From: DATAVB01 sp036267955
Lineage (GTDB): Bacteria; Actinomycetota; Actinomycetes; Mycobacteriales; QHCD01
Assembly (NCBI GenBank): GCA_036267955.1
Contig: DATAVB010000024.1
Location: 1-64,000 of the forward strand
Reading direction: 5' to 3'
Length of the DNA stretch: 64,000 nt
Positions 24,165 through 32,569 of this stretch are shown in pieces. Made by a program: the position numbers and the translations under genes. How positions within the stretch are numbered: the first letter of the stretch is position 1; every line of letters starts with the position of its first letter. The notes below the pieces were generated by a model. That model saw only the letters and a list, made by a program, of their open reading frames with translations, made no database searches and was not told the DNA's origin.

Positions 24165-24623
24165 ATGCCCGACGGACATCCCTCCGCTGTCCCGGATTGG
24201 CTCGACCCCACCCATCCGTCCAACGTGATGACGATCGGTCTGACCGCGGCACCCGTTTCGGTCGGGGTGGCGCGGTCCCAGGTCAAAGCGATCTGCCTCC
24301 GGTACGGCTTCGGTGAGTTGTGCGACACCGCCACTCTGCTGGTGAGCGAGTTGATGACCAACGCGATCGTGCACGGCGCCGGCGAGGTGACACTGTCCGT
24401 CGCGTGCACCGATCGGGATCTCTCGGTCGGTGTCTCGGATGAGTCGCCCTCCTCGCCGAGCGTCGACCTCGATCCGCCGACCGACCGGACCGGCGGGCGT
24501 GGCCTCTTCCTGGTGGAGCGACTCTCCTCGTCCTGGAGCTACATCGTCTATCCCGGCGGGAAGACGGTGTGGTTCTGCCTCGCCGCGACGTCCGAGCGGT
24601 CGAGCGCGGCAGCCGGTCAATAG
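24165..24623 (+). CDS. RsbW-like ATP-binding anti-sigma/regulatory protein
   Basis: This 152-residue HATPase_c_2 protein has the N-box LVSELMTNAIVHG, a G1-type region VGVSDESP and the G2 box GGRGLFLVERLSSSW. It should phosphorylate the STAS protein and bind a sigma factor, but no sigma gene is in this window. AGGAGG lies 8 nt before ATG 24165. The stop is close to the convergent LacI gene. Confidence 0.87.
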   Translation: MPDGHPSAVPDWLDPTHPSNVMTIGLTAAPVSVGVARSQVKAICLRYGFGELCDTATLLVSELMTNAIVHGAGEVTLSVACTDRDLSVGVSDESPSSPSVDLDPPTDRTGGRGLFLVERLSSSWSYIVYPGGKTVWFCLAATSERSSAAAGQ

Positions 24624-24636
24624 CCCCGAATTCCGG

Positions 24637-25641
24637 TCACTTCGTGCCGGTGGACTCCCGGACGACGAGCCTGGTGGGGCGGACCTGGATTCCGTGTGAC
24701 GGTCGCCCGTCGATGGCCGCCAGCAACAGTTGCGCGGCCGAGCGCCCGAGCTCGCCCAATTCCAGATCCACGGTGGTGAGCGACGGCCGGTTGGCCAACG
24801 CCATCACGTCCCAGTTGTCCACGCCGACCAACGCCACGTCGCCCGGAACGCCGCGCCCGGCCTCCCGCAGTGCATCGGCGACGCCGCGCGCCAATTGGTC
24901 GCTGCCGCAGAAAATGCCGTCGATGTCCGGCGCGGAACGCAGCAGGATCGTGGTCGCCTGGCGGCCCCACTCCTCGGTCCATTCACCGAAAAGAGCCCCC
25001 GGGGCGGCGAAGGACAGCCCGGCCTGGTCGAGCACGTCCTGAGCCCCGGCGCACCGTTGCCGGACCGCCAGGAAATCCGCCGGACCGGAGATGTGGCCGA
25101 TCCGGCGCCGGCCGACCGACAGCAGGTGGCTGGCCGCCAACCGGCCGACCTGATCGTCGTCGGAGACCACCGAGCAGTCGGCCGGATCGGTGGACTGGCA
25201 CAGCGCGTACACCACGGGCACCGCGAGATCGTGGGGCAGCGGCGGCCGCGGGTCGGCCCGGCGGCCGGTGACGATGATGCCGTCCACCCGCCGGGCGAGC
25301 AGCGTACGGAGGTAGTGCTGCTCACGAATCGGGTCGCCACGACTGTCGCAGAGGAAGACCGACATCTGGCCGGCGCCGAGCGCATCCTCGGCGCCGAGCA
25401 ACACCGGAATGCTGAACCGGCCGAAGCTGTCCGTGGTGATCAGGCCGACGGTGAAACTGCGGCCGGACAACAGGCCGCGCGCCAGGGTATTGGCCTGGAA
25501 CCCCAGTCTCTCTGCCGCGGCGGTCACCCGGTCGCGGGTCTCCTGCCGGAGTTGGCCACGACCGTTCAACGCCTTCGAGGCCGTGCCCACCGAGACGCCG
25601 GCCGCGGCCGCGACGTCGTTGATGGTGACCCGCGGCGTCAC
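24637..25641 (-). CDS. LacI-family regulator of the GH127 operon
   Basis: This 334-residue repressor starts MTPRVTINDVAAAAGVSVGTASKAL (HTH residues 6-26) and has a sugar-binding sensor domain. It is divergent from the GH127 operon. The 167-bp intergenic region holds a promoter with a dyad in its spacer and a 10-bp direct repeat, which are its probable sites. The inducer is presumably a beta-L-arabinofuranoside. Confidence 0.88.
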   Translation of the reverse strand: MTPRVTINDVAAAAGVSVGTASKALNGRGQLRQETRDRVTAAAERLGFQANTLARGLLSGRSFTVGLITTDSFGRFSIPVLLGAEDALGAGQMSVFLCDSRGDPIREQHYLRTLLARRVDGIIVTGRRADPRPPLPHDLAVPVVYALCQSTDPADCSVVSDDDQVGRLAASHLLSVGRRRIGHISGPADFLAVRQRCAGAQDVLDQAGLSFAAPGALFGEWTEEWGRQATTILLRSAPDIDGIFCGSDQLARGVADALREAGRGVPGDVALVGVDNWDVMALANRPSLTTVDLELGELGRSAAQLLLAAIDGRPSHGIQVRPTRLVVRESTGTK

Positions 25642-25659
25642 CGGCAGTGCCCGACAGTG

Positions 25660-25769
25660 GTTTTCCGTACGACTTCCGGAGTCAACCAGAAATCGTAACG
25701 AAAAGCCTGCATACCTTGACCTGACATGCTGAGCATCCTAGCCTGCCGGTGCGGCAACCGTTTTCCGTA
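25660..25769 (+). promoter_or_regulatory. Promoter and operator candidates of the GH127 operon
   Basis: TTGACC (25716-25721) and TAGCCT (25739-25744) are 17 bp apart. In the spacer, ATGCT-G-AGCAT (25726-25736) is a perfect dyad that would block RNA polymerase if bound. In addition GTTTTCCGTA occurs at 25660-25669 and again at 25760-25769, exactly 100 bp apart and flanking the promoter, which would suit looping by a LacI tetramer or two dimers. Confidence 0.45.
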
Positions 25770-25808
25770 TTCATCCAATCTCACCCCGCACGCATCGAGG
25801 AGTGTCTC

Positions 25809-27731
25809 GTGGAGCAGCGCACCAACCCGGCCACCGGCCCGGCCGATCCCACCGCGGACGGTCAGGTGACCTTCCGGCCGCTCCCGCTGGGGGCGGCCCG
25901 GATCTCGTCGGGTTTCTGGGCTCAGCGACAGCGGACCAACCGCGAGGTGTCGATCCCGGAGGGAGCGACCCGGCTGAGGGAAGCCGGCAATTACCACAAC
26001 CTCGCCCTCGCCACCGGCGCGACGACCGGCGATTACCGCGGCCCGCTGTTTCTCGACTCCGACATCTACAAATGGCTCGAGGCGGTGGCGTGGGAGTCCG
26101 GACGGGAGCCGTCGGCCGAGTTGACCGAATGGGCCCGGGAGGCGACCGAGGCCGTCGCGGCCGCACAGGAGCCGGACGGATATCTCAATTCCTACGTCCA
26201 GGCGAAGAAACTCGAACGGTTCGCCGATCTTCCGTTCGGCCACGAACTCTACTGTGCGGGGCACCTGATCCAGGCCGCCGTGGCCGACCACCGGGCCACC
26301 GGAAATACCGCGCTCCTCGACATTGCCAGCCATTTCGCGGATTACCTGGCCGACACGTTCGGCCCGGGCAAGCTGGAGGGGGTCTGCGGGCACCCGGAAG
26401 TCGAAACCGCGCTGGTCGAGCTATATCGGGAAACCGGAAAGGACTCCTATCTGCGGCTGGCGGAGTATTTCGTCGACACCCGCGGCCACCAGACATTGCA
26501 CAACAGTCACCGGGATTCCAGCTATTTCCAGGATCGCGTCCCGGTCCGCGACGCCACGACGGTCGAAGGGCATGCCGTACGAGCCCTTTATCTGGCCGCC
26601 GGAGTCGCCGATGTTTACACCGAATCGGGTGACTCCAGCCTGCTCGATGCGCTGCGGAAACAGTGGCAGCACATGGTCGCCACGAAAACGTATCTGACCG
26701 GCGGGGTCGGATCGCGCTGGGACGGCGAGGCATTCGGCGATCCGTACGAGCTGCCCTCCGACGTCGCCTACTGCGAGACCTGCGCGGCAATCGCCAGCGT
26801 GCAGTGGAGTTGGCGCATGCTGCTGGCCACCGGCGCCGCCGCGTACGCCGACCTGATCGAGCGGACCCTCTACAACGCCTTCCTGCCAGGGCTTTCGCTC
26901 TCCGGCGACAAGTTCTTCTATGTGAACGCACTGCAGTTGCGCGGCGACGCCGGCAAGGAGGACAGCCGCAGCCCCGCGTACGGCCGGCGGCCCTGGTACA
27001 CCACGGCCTGCTGCCCGCCCAACATCATGCGCACCCTGTCCTCGCTGGAGCACTACCTCGCCTCGACGGACGCCGACGGGATCGTGCTGCACCAGTACGC
27101 GGCCGGGCCGTTGCGGGCCGCCGGCGTCGCGCTGAGCACCAGCACCAACTACCCGTGGGACGGGACGATCGAGATCACCGTCGACGAAACGCCGGCCGAT
27201 GCCTGGACGCTGTCGCTGCGCATTCCGGCCTGGGCACAGCGCGCCGAGTTGACCGTCAACGGAGCGGCCCAACCGGCCGAGCCGGGCGGATACGCCCGCA
27301 TCCGGCGGGACTGGCGGGCCGGCGACCGCGTGGTGCTCGAATTGCCGATGCGGCCCCGGTTGACGGTCGGGGATCCGCGGATCGACTCGGTGCGCGGGGC
27401 GGTCGCGATCGAGCGCGGTCCACTGGTCTACTGCTTCGAGCAGGCCGATCAGCCGGCCGGGGTGGCGATCGACGACCTCCGGCTCACCGACGGGTCGCTC
27501 ACCGAGGAGTTCCGGCCGGACCTGCTCGGCGGGGTCACCGTCGTGCGAGCGACCGCCCGGGTCGCCGCCGCGCCGGAGCCGGGCCTGCCCTACGGAGAAC
27601 CGACGGGCGAGCCCGTTGCCCAAACCGACGTGACCGTCACCGCCGTGCCGTACTTCGCCTGGGCCAACCGCGACATCGCGGCGATGCGGATCTGGGTTCC
27701 CACGGCGCCTACCGTGGGAGCGGTCCGGTGA
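25809..27731 (+). CDS. GH127 beta-L-arabinofuranosidase
   Basis: This 640-residue enzyme releases L-arabinose from beta-L-arabinofuranosides such as those on hydroxyproline-rich plant glycoproteins. Key residues of the HypBA1 family are present with the right spacing: acid/base Glu307, zinc ligands Glu323, Cys325 and Cys401 (YCETCA ... TTACCPPN), and Cys401/Cys402 of the zinc-thiolate site that contains the nucleophile. There is no signal peptide, so action is intracellular. GTG 25809 follows GAGGAG. Its stop overlaps the binding-protein start (GTGA). Confidence 0.9.
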   Translation: MEQRTNPATGPADPTADGQVTFRPLPLGAARISSGFWAQRQRTNREVSIPEGATRLREAGNYHNLALATGATTGDYRGPLFLDSDIYKWLEAVAWESGREPSAELTEWAREATEAVAAAQEPDGYLNSYVQAKKLERFADLPFGHELYCAGHLIQAAVADHRATGNTALLDIASHFADYLADTFGPGKLEGVCGHPEVETALVELYRETGKDSYLRLAEYFVDTRGHQTLHNSHRDSSYFQDRVPVRDATTVEGHAVRALYLAAGVADVYTESGDSSLLDALRKQWQHMVATKTYLTGGVGSRWDGEAFGDPYELPSDVAYCETCAAIASVQWSWRMLLATGAAAYADLIERTLYNAFLPGLSLSGDKFFYVNALQLRGDAGKEDSRSPAYGRRPWYTTACCPPNIMRTLSSLEHYLASTDADGIVLHQYAAGPLRAAGVALSTSTNYPWDGTIEITVDETPADAWTLSLRIPAWAQRAELTVNGAAQPAEPGGYARIRRDWRAGDRVVLELPMRPRLTVGDPRIDSVRGAVAIERGPLVYCFEQADQPAGVAIDDLRLTDGSLTEEFRPDLLGGVTVVRATARVAAAPEPGLPYGEPTGEPVAQTDVTVTAVPYFAWANRDIAAMRIWVPTAPTVGAVR

Positions 27732-29041
27732 GGCTGCGCGGGCCGGCAGCCTGCGTGCCGGTGGCGGCCGCGCTCGCGTTCGCCACCGCCGCGTGCGGCT
27801 CATCCGCACCGTCCGGCCCGCCGGTGTCGTCCCCGCAATTCGGCGTCAATGCCACCGGCGTGGTGCATTTCTGGGACCGCAGCGCGACCTCGCCGTACGG
27901 TCAGTTGCTGGTCAAGGAATTCAACGCCTCGCACAGGAATCTCAAGGTCGAGCTGAGCCCGGTCCAGGACACCCAGTACGTCACCAAACTGGCCACCGCG
28001 ATCCGGAGCGGCTCCGCGCCCGATGTCGTCGGCGTCGACGACATCAATTCGCAGCTGTTCATCTACAACAAGGCATTCCTGGATCTGACGTCCGCGGTGA
28101 ACAAGCTGCCGGAGAAGGACAAGCTGAGCCCCGGCCACCTCAATCTCACCACCGAGAACGGCCACTATTACGGCACGCCGTACGTCGGCGACCTGTCGAT
28201 GCTCTGGTACAACAAGACATTGTTCAAGAAGGCCGGCCTCGACCCGAACGAGCCACCACGGAATTTCGCCGACATACTCAACGACGCGCGGGCGGTCACG
28301 AAACTCGGCCACGGCACGTACGGTTTCTCCTTCGCCGGCCGCTGTGAGGGTTGCCTGGGCTTCACCATGATGCCGGATGTCTGGGCCACGAAAACCGACG
28401 TCTTCGCCGGCCAGCCGGGAACCCAGCGGGCGACCGTTTCCAGCAACAAGGCGCTGCGCCGCACTCTTGCGCTCTACCACCAACTCTGGGCCGAGCATCT
28501 GGCCGCGCCCGAGTCGCAGACCGAGACCGGCGCCACCTGGGGACAGGACTTCCTCGCCGGCAAGATCGGAATTCTGCCCGGCGGGTACGGAACGGTGATG
28601 GCCAGCGCACCGCCGAGTTTCCAGAAGCAGATCGGCGCGGTCGCGCTGCCCGGCCCGGACGGCGGCTCCAGCACCTTCGACGGCGGCGCCAATTTCGGAA
28701 TTCCGAAGAACGCGAAGAATGCCTCCGGCGCCTGGGAATTCATCAGGTTCGCCCTGCAGAAGAAGCAGCAGGCGCAGGCACCGACGACCGGCTTCGAACC
28801 GATCCGCACCGACGTGGCCACCCCGGCGTACAAGGCGAAATACCCGTTCAACGCCGTGGTCCTGGACGCGCTGCCGCGCGGTTTCGCGCCGAAGACGATC
28901 GCCTACAACGTGACGTTCAATCAGCCGGGAGGGCCGTGGCTCACCATGTTCATCCAGTCGGTATTTGACGGGAACATCGACGGCGCGATCAGGAAGGGCC
29001 AGTCCGGTTTTGCCGACGCGCTGGGCCAGGCCCAATCATGA
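27728..29041 (+). CDS. Sugar ABC transporter substrate-binding lipoprotein
   Basis: This 437-residue family-1 binding protein starts at GTG 27728, overlapping the GH127 stop by 4 nt. The signal runs to a lipobox at about Cys23 (ATAACGSS-like ATAACG). The mature protein begins GVVHFWDRSATSPYG and includes the typical VVGVDDINSQLFIYN and PYVGDLSMLWYNKTLFKKAG blocks. It is not closely similar to the binding proteins at 7528 and 32570. It should deliver beta-arabino-oligosaccharides to the two permeases that follow. Confidence 0.9.
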   Translation: MRLRGPAACVPVAAALAFATAACGSSAPSGPPVSSPQFGVNATGVVHFWDRSATSPYGQLLVKEFNASHRNLKVELSPVQDTQYVTKLATAIRSGSAPDVVGVDDINSQLFIYNKAFLDLTSAVNKLPEKDKLSPGHLNLTTENGHYYGTPYVGDLSMLWYNKTLFKKAGLDPNEPPRNFADILNDARAVTKLGHGTYGFSFAGRCEGCLGFTMMPDVWATKTDVFAGQPGTQRATVSSNKALRRTLALYHQLWAEHLAAPESQTETGATWGQDFLAGKIGILPGGYGTVMASAPPSFQKQIGAVALPGPDGGSSTFDGGANFGIPKNAKNASGAWEFIRFALQKKQQAQAPTTGFEPIRTDVATPAYKAKYPFNAVVLDALPRGFAPKTIAYNVTFNQPGGPWLTMFIQSVFDGNIDGAIRKGQSGFADALGQAQS

Positions 29042-29940
29042 TGCGCCGCTCCAGCCGCCGCCGGGTCACCGCCCGCCCCGGCGTGGGGCTGGCCCTGGTC
29101 AGCCCGGCCTTTCTGCTCGTCGCCGCATTCGTGCTCTTCCCCTTGGGCTTCGCGGTCTACATCTCGTTCACCAACTGGCCGCTGATCGGGCCGTATCATT
29201 CGGTCGGCGTCGACAATTACGTCAATATCGCCAAGGACTCGGTCTTTCTCCAGTCGGTCGTCTTCACCCTGATCTACACCGCGATCGTCACGGTGCCGAT
29301 CTTCCTGGTCGGGTACGGCCTGGCGGTGCTGGTCCGCTCCAACCGCCGCGGCGCCACCTTCTTCCGGACGGCGTTCTTCCTGCCGTACGTGGTCGGGCTG
29401 GCCACCGAGAGCTTCATGTTGCTGCTGGAATTGCAGCCCAATTCCGGCGCCATCAATTTCGTGCTCCATAAACTGGGGCTGAGCGACGGCACGACGGCCT
29501 GGCTGGTGCGCACCAACTTCGCCATCGCGGCGGTGTGCGTACTGGTGGTCTGGTACGCCTCGGGCCTGACGATGATGCTGTTAATGGCCGGTATGCAGGG
29601 GATCCCGCGTGATGTCTACGAATCGGCGGAGGTGGACGGCGCATCGTGGTGGGCCCGCGAGTTGCGGATCACCGTGCCGCTGCTGCGCCGGACCATCGCG
29701 TTGAGCCTGATTCTCTCGGTGATCGGGTCGTTCCTGGCGTTCAACCAGTTCTACATCCTGACCCAGGGTGGCCCCGGCGTCAGCACCACGACCGTTGTGC
29801 AGTGGATCTACCAGAAGGCTTTCGTACAACTGCATGTCGGCGCCGCGACCGCGCTGTCCCTGGTGCTGGTGGTGGTCGTTGGCCTGATCAGCGCGGCGCA
29901 GTTCTTCCTGCTCCGCGACGACACGTCGGAGGCATCGTGA
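29038..29940 (+). CDS. Carbohydrate ABC transporter permease (MalF/UgpA type)
   Basis: This 300-residue permease has six membrane helices and an EAA loop DVYESAEVDGASWWARELRITVPLL. Its ATG overlaps the binding-protein stop (ATGA) and its stop overlaps the next start (GTGA), so the four genes from GH127 onward form one tightly coupled operon. Confidence 0.92.
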   Translation: MMRRSSRRRVTARPGVGLALVSPAFLLVAAFVLFPLGFAVYISFTNWPLIGPYHSVGVDNYVNIAKDSVFLQSVVFTLIYTAIVTVPIFLVGYGLAVLVRSNRRGATFFRTAFFLPYVVGLATESFMLLLELQPNSGAINFVLHKLGLSDGTTAWLVRTNFAIAAVCVLVVWYASGLTMMLLMAGMQGIPRDVYESAEVDGASWWARELRITVPLLRRTIALSLILSVIGSFLAFNQFYILTQGGPGVSTTTVVQWIYQKAFVQLHVGAATALSLVLVVVVGLISAAQFFLLRDDTSEAS

Positions 29941-30806
29941 CCAGCACGACGGCGGACACCCGACGCGAGCCGGAGCAGCGCAACGGGCGGACAATCTATC
30001 TGACCGTCGGCATCGTGCTGAGTGTGCTGTTCGTACTTCCGCTGCTGTGGGCGGTGCTGCGGTCCTTCCAGCCGGCCGGGCTGATAACCCAGGCGCCCCA
30101 GGGCAAGGATTTCAGTCACCTCACGGTGGCGAACTATTCCGGCCTGATCGGCGGCAGCATCCACATCCTGCGGTACGTCGGCAACAGCCTGATCGTCTCC
30201 ATCGGCACGGCGCTGCTCACCGCGGTGGTGGCGACCCTGGCCGGCTACGGTTTCGGCCGGTTCCGGTTCCGCGGCGCCGGGGTGATTTTCGCGCTGATCA
30301 TCGTGGTGCTGATGATCCCGTTCCAGGCCGTGTTGACGCCGCTGTTCATGGAGCTCAACGCACTGCACCTGACCGACTCGCGGCTCGGGCTGGTGTTGTT
30401 CTACACGACCTTCAACCTGCCGTTCGGGGTGTTCGTCATGCGCAACACGTTCGCGCAGATCCCCAAGGAACTGGAGGATTCGGCGTACGTGGACGGTGCG
30501 ACCGTGATGGGGACGCTGTTCTTCGTGCTCCGTCCACTGGTAGTGCCGGGGATCGCGACGACCGTGCTCTACGCGTTTCTCTTCTCCTGGACCGAGTTCC
30601 TCGGTGCGCTGACCTTCATCACCAAGGACAGCCTGATCACGCTGCCGGTGGCCCTGCTGAATGTGGAGACCGGGACCTACGGCCAGGTCAACTTCGGCTA
30701 TCTGGTCTCCGGTGCGGTGATCGCGATGATCCCGTGCATCGTGCTCTACGTGGCGCTGCAGCGGTATTACGTCCGTGGCCTCACGTCCGGCGCGGTCAAG
30801 GGATAG
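29937..30806 (+). CDS. Carbohydrate ABC transporter permease (MalG/UgpE type)
   Basis: This 289-residue permease has six helices and an EAA loop KELEDSAYVDGATVMGTLF. GTG 29937 overlaps the upstream stop. It is the last gene of the GH127 operon. No ATPase is encoded here, as in the other two sugar importers of this window, which implies one shared ATPase encoded elsewhere. Confidence 0.91.
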   Translation: MTSTTADTRREPEQRNGRTIYLTVGIVLSVLFVLPLLWAVLRSFQPAGLITQAPQGKDFSHLTVANYSGLIGGSIHILRYVGNSLIVSIGTALLTAVVATLAGYGFGRFRFRGAGVIFALIIVVLMIPFQAVLTPLFMELNALHLTDSRLGLVLFYTTFNLPFGVFVMRNTFAQIPKELEDSAYVDGATVMGTLFFVLRPLVVPGIATTVLYAFLFSWTEFLGALTFITKDSLITLPVALLNVETGTYGQVNFGYLVSGAVIAMIPCIVLYVALQRYYVRGLTSGAVKG

Positions 30807-30841
30807 CCGTGCCGGACGGTGCCCGCCTAACTGAAATTCGC

Positions 30842-31072
30842 CTAGCAGAAATTTGTCAGCGCCCATTCGCCGTCCGGGGTCAGCCGCGGCGGGCCGAGCC
30901 GGGGCAGGTAGATCAGGTCCTCCCGCAGCAGCGAGGCCAGCGGCACGTCGACACTCTCCACCCCGTCCAGCAGATACCGGTTAACCGCGCGGCTGGCCAC
31001 CGGCGCCGCCTGCACCCGGCCCGCGGCGACCGCGCCCAGCAACAACCTGCTGTTCTCCCCCAGCGTCAGCAT
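30842..31072 (-). CDS. Small protein 2 of a LexA-box gene pair
   Basis: This 76-residue protein has no assigned family. ATG 31072 lies inside the end of the upstream small gene (7-nt overlap), so it is translationally coupled. It appears alpha-helical at the N-terminus (ENSRLLLGAVAAGRVQ) and ends with SLLREDLIYLPRLGPPRLTPDGE, a helix-plus-wing pattern also present in its partner (RLRTKGLLQVPVRGGAPRLTAEGE). The two therefore look like divergent duplicates of a small winged-helix-like fold. No function is known. Confidence 0.6.
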   Translation of the reverse strand: MLTLGENSRLLLGAVAAGRVQAAPVASRAVNRYLLDGVESVDVPLASLLREDLIYLPRLGPPRLTPDGEWALTNFC

Positions 31073-31284
31073 GCCGCGATTGTCTCCTCGCCCTCGGCCG
31101 TCAGACGCGGCGCGCCACCACGCACCGGCACCTGGAGGAGCCCCTTGGTCCGGAGCCGCTGCACCAGATGCTCGACCAGCCGGCCGTCCAGGGCCCACGG
31201 GCCCAACTCGGGATCGCGGGCCACCCGCCCCTCGACCACGGCCTGCAAAATGTCACGTTCTCTCGTCGAGATGGGGTACACCAT
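31066..31284 (-). CDS. Small protein 1 of a LexA-box gene pair
   Basis: This 72-residue protein, starting MVYPISTRERDILQAVVEG, has no recognised family. It looks like a compact winged-helix domain: helix-rich RDILQAVVEGRVARDPELG and LVEHLVQRLRTKGLL, then a wing-like VPVRGGAPRLTAEGE. GAGGAGG precedes ATG 31284. A LexA-type box overlapping a 17-bp-spaced promoter lies 26 bp upstream, so the pair is probably DNA-damage induced. Short DNA-binding or accessory SOS factors are possible but unproven. Confidence 0.65.
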   Translation of the reverse strand: MVYPISTRERDILQAVVEGRVARDPELGPWALDGRLVEHLVQRLRTKGLLQVPVRGGAPRLTAEGEETIAAC

Positions 31285-31309
31285 CGGGGCCTCCTCAAGC
31301 CGCACATCT

Positions 31310-31341
31310 TCGAATATACGTTCGACTCGACCCATGGTCAG
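31310..31341 (-). promoter_or_regulatory. LexA box overlapping a promoter
   Basis: TCGAATATACGTTCGA (31310-31325) fits the LexA consensus TCGAAC-N4-GTTCGA at 11 of 12 defined positions. On the reverse strand CTGACC (31341-31336) and TATATT (31318-31313) are exactly 17 bp apart, with the -10 inside the box. It lies directly before the small-gene pair and closely resembles the box at 1120-1135. Confidence 0.72.
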
Positions 31342-31386
31342 CTTACGAGCATCCCGGCGATGATGGCAAATCGGTCGGACAGTCGG

Positions 31387-32400
31387 TCAGCCGACCCCGC
31401 CCGTGCTCTCCCTGACCTCCAGGGAGAATCGCGCGAGCCGGGTCCGCGGCCGGCCGGCCTTGCCGTCCAGCCGGCGCAGCAGCGCCTGCACGGCGAGCCG
31501 GGCGATCTGCCCCTTGTCCGGCGAGATCGTGGTGAGTGTCGGCGTCGTGTACCGGCCTTCCTCGATGTCGTCGAATCCGACGATCGCGACGTCTTCGGGC
31601 ACTCGCAGTCCGGCGCTCAGCACCGTACGCATCGCGCCGAAGGCGAGCAGGTCGTTGTAACAGAACACCGCGTCCGGCGGCCGCTTGCGCTCCAGCAGCG
31701 TCGCCATCGCCGCGGCACCGTCGCCACGATGGAACCGGTCGGTACGGATCACCAGGTCGGGGTCGTACCGGCGACCGGCCGCCTCGATCGCCTGCCGGTA
31801 ACCGCGGGTACGGTACTGCGCGGTCTCGCCGCTGAAGAACGGCTGGTCACCGATGGCCGCGATCCGCTTCCGCCCGACCGCGATCAGGTGCTCGGTGGCA
31901 GCCATTGCCGCCGCGACGTTGTCGATCACGATGTGGTCGAACGGCACCTTGTCGACGTGTTCGCCCAGCAGCACGATGGGGGCGCCGTCGGTGCGTTGCT
32001 GCAGGTCCTGAGCCGACAGTGACAGCGGGCTGAAGATCAGCCCGTCGAAGAGTTGCGAGCGCTCGCCGGCCAGCACCAGTTGGCGTTCCTCGTCGACGTC
32101 GCCGTCGGTCTGGTCGATCACGACGATGTACGAGTGCCGCCGGGCCTCCTCGATGATCAGCCGGGTCAATTCGCCGAAATACGGCACATCCAGCTCCGGC
32201 AACACCACGCCGATCATCCCGGACCGGCCGCGCCGGAGGTTGCGGGCCGCGAGGTTGGGCCGGTAACCCAACTGCCGGATCGCGACCTGGACCCGCTCGC
32301 GGGTCTCCGGCGCCACGTGCTGGAAGTCGTTGACCACATTGGACACGGTGCGGGTCGAGACGCCCGCCTGCAGCGCGACATCGCGCAGCGTCACCGACAT
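31387..32400 (-). CDS. LacI-family regulator, divergent from sugar importer
   Basis: This 337-residue repressor starts MSVTLRDVALQAGVSTRTVSNVV (HTH residues 4-25), with a sensor domain containing GVVLPELDVPYFGEL and VGFDDIEEGRYTTPTLTTI. ATG 32400 follows GAGGAGG; the frame is open upstream across the operator region but without homology. It is divergent from the importer at 32570-35771, and the 26-bp palindrome between them is its likely operator. Confidence 0.9.
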   Translation of the reverse strand: MSVTLRDVALQAGVSTRTVSNVVNDFQHVAPETRERVQVAIRQLGYRPNLAARNLRRGRSGMIGVVLPELDVPYFGELTRLIIEEARRHSYIVVIDQTDGDVDEERQLVLAGERSQLFDGLIFSPLSLSAQDLQQRTDGAPIVLLGEHVDKVPFDHIVIDNVAAAMAATEHLIAVGRKRIAAIGDQPFFSGETAQYRTRGYRQAIEAAGRRYDPDLVIRTDRFHRGDGAAAMATLLERKRPPDAVFCYNDLLAFGAMRTVLSAGLRVPEDVAIVGFDDIEEGRYTTPTLTTISPDKGQIARLAVQALLRRLDGKAGRPRTRLARFSLEVRESTGGVG

Positions 32401-32472
32401 GCGCGCCTCCTCATTGCGATCGGGCCCGACCGACCCGGCGCCCCGGCCTCGACGGTAGCTTAGGTAGACAAC

Positions 32473-32498
32473 TTGCATCGTTGCATGCAACGATGCAA
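32473..32498. promoter_or_regulatory. 26-bp perfect palindrome, LacI operator
   Basis: TTGCATCGTTGCA is followed immediately by its exact reverse complement. The site lies 72 bp before both the LacI ATG and the importer GTG. It can be read as two overlapping TTGCAtcG/CgaTGCAA-type half-site pairs of the LacI family. A perfect 26-bp dyad in this position is very unlikely by chance. Confidence 0.8.
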
Positions 32499-32569
32499 CA
32501 CCATTGAGTTCAGCGTCGCGGTGCCCGCCGGAGATAACCGCCGGGGCCGCCCGGGCTGAGGGAGCACTG

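Noticed and set aside
30820..30856. GAAATT repeats and TTCGCCTAG beside the small-gene stop, resembling half of the 9930 dyad
   Set aside because: Only a 9-base match without the second arm, located at a gene end rather than in a promoter.
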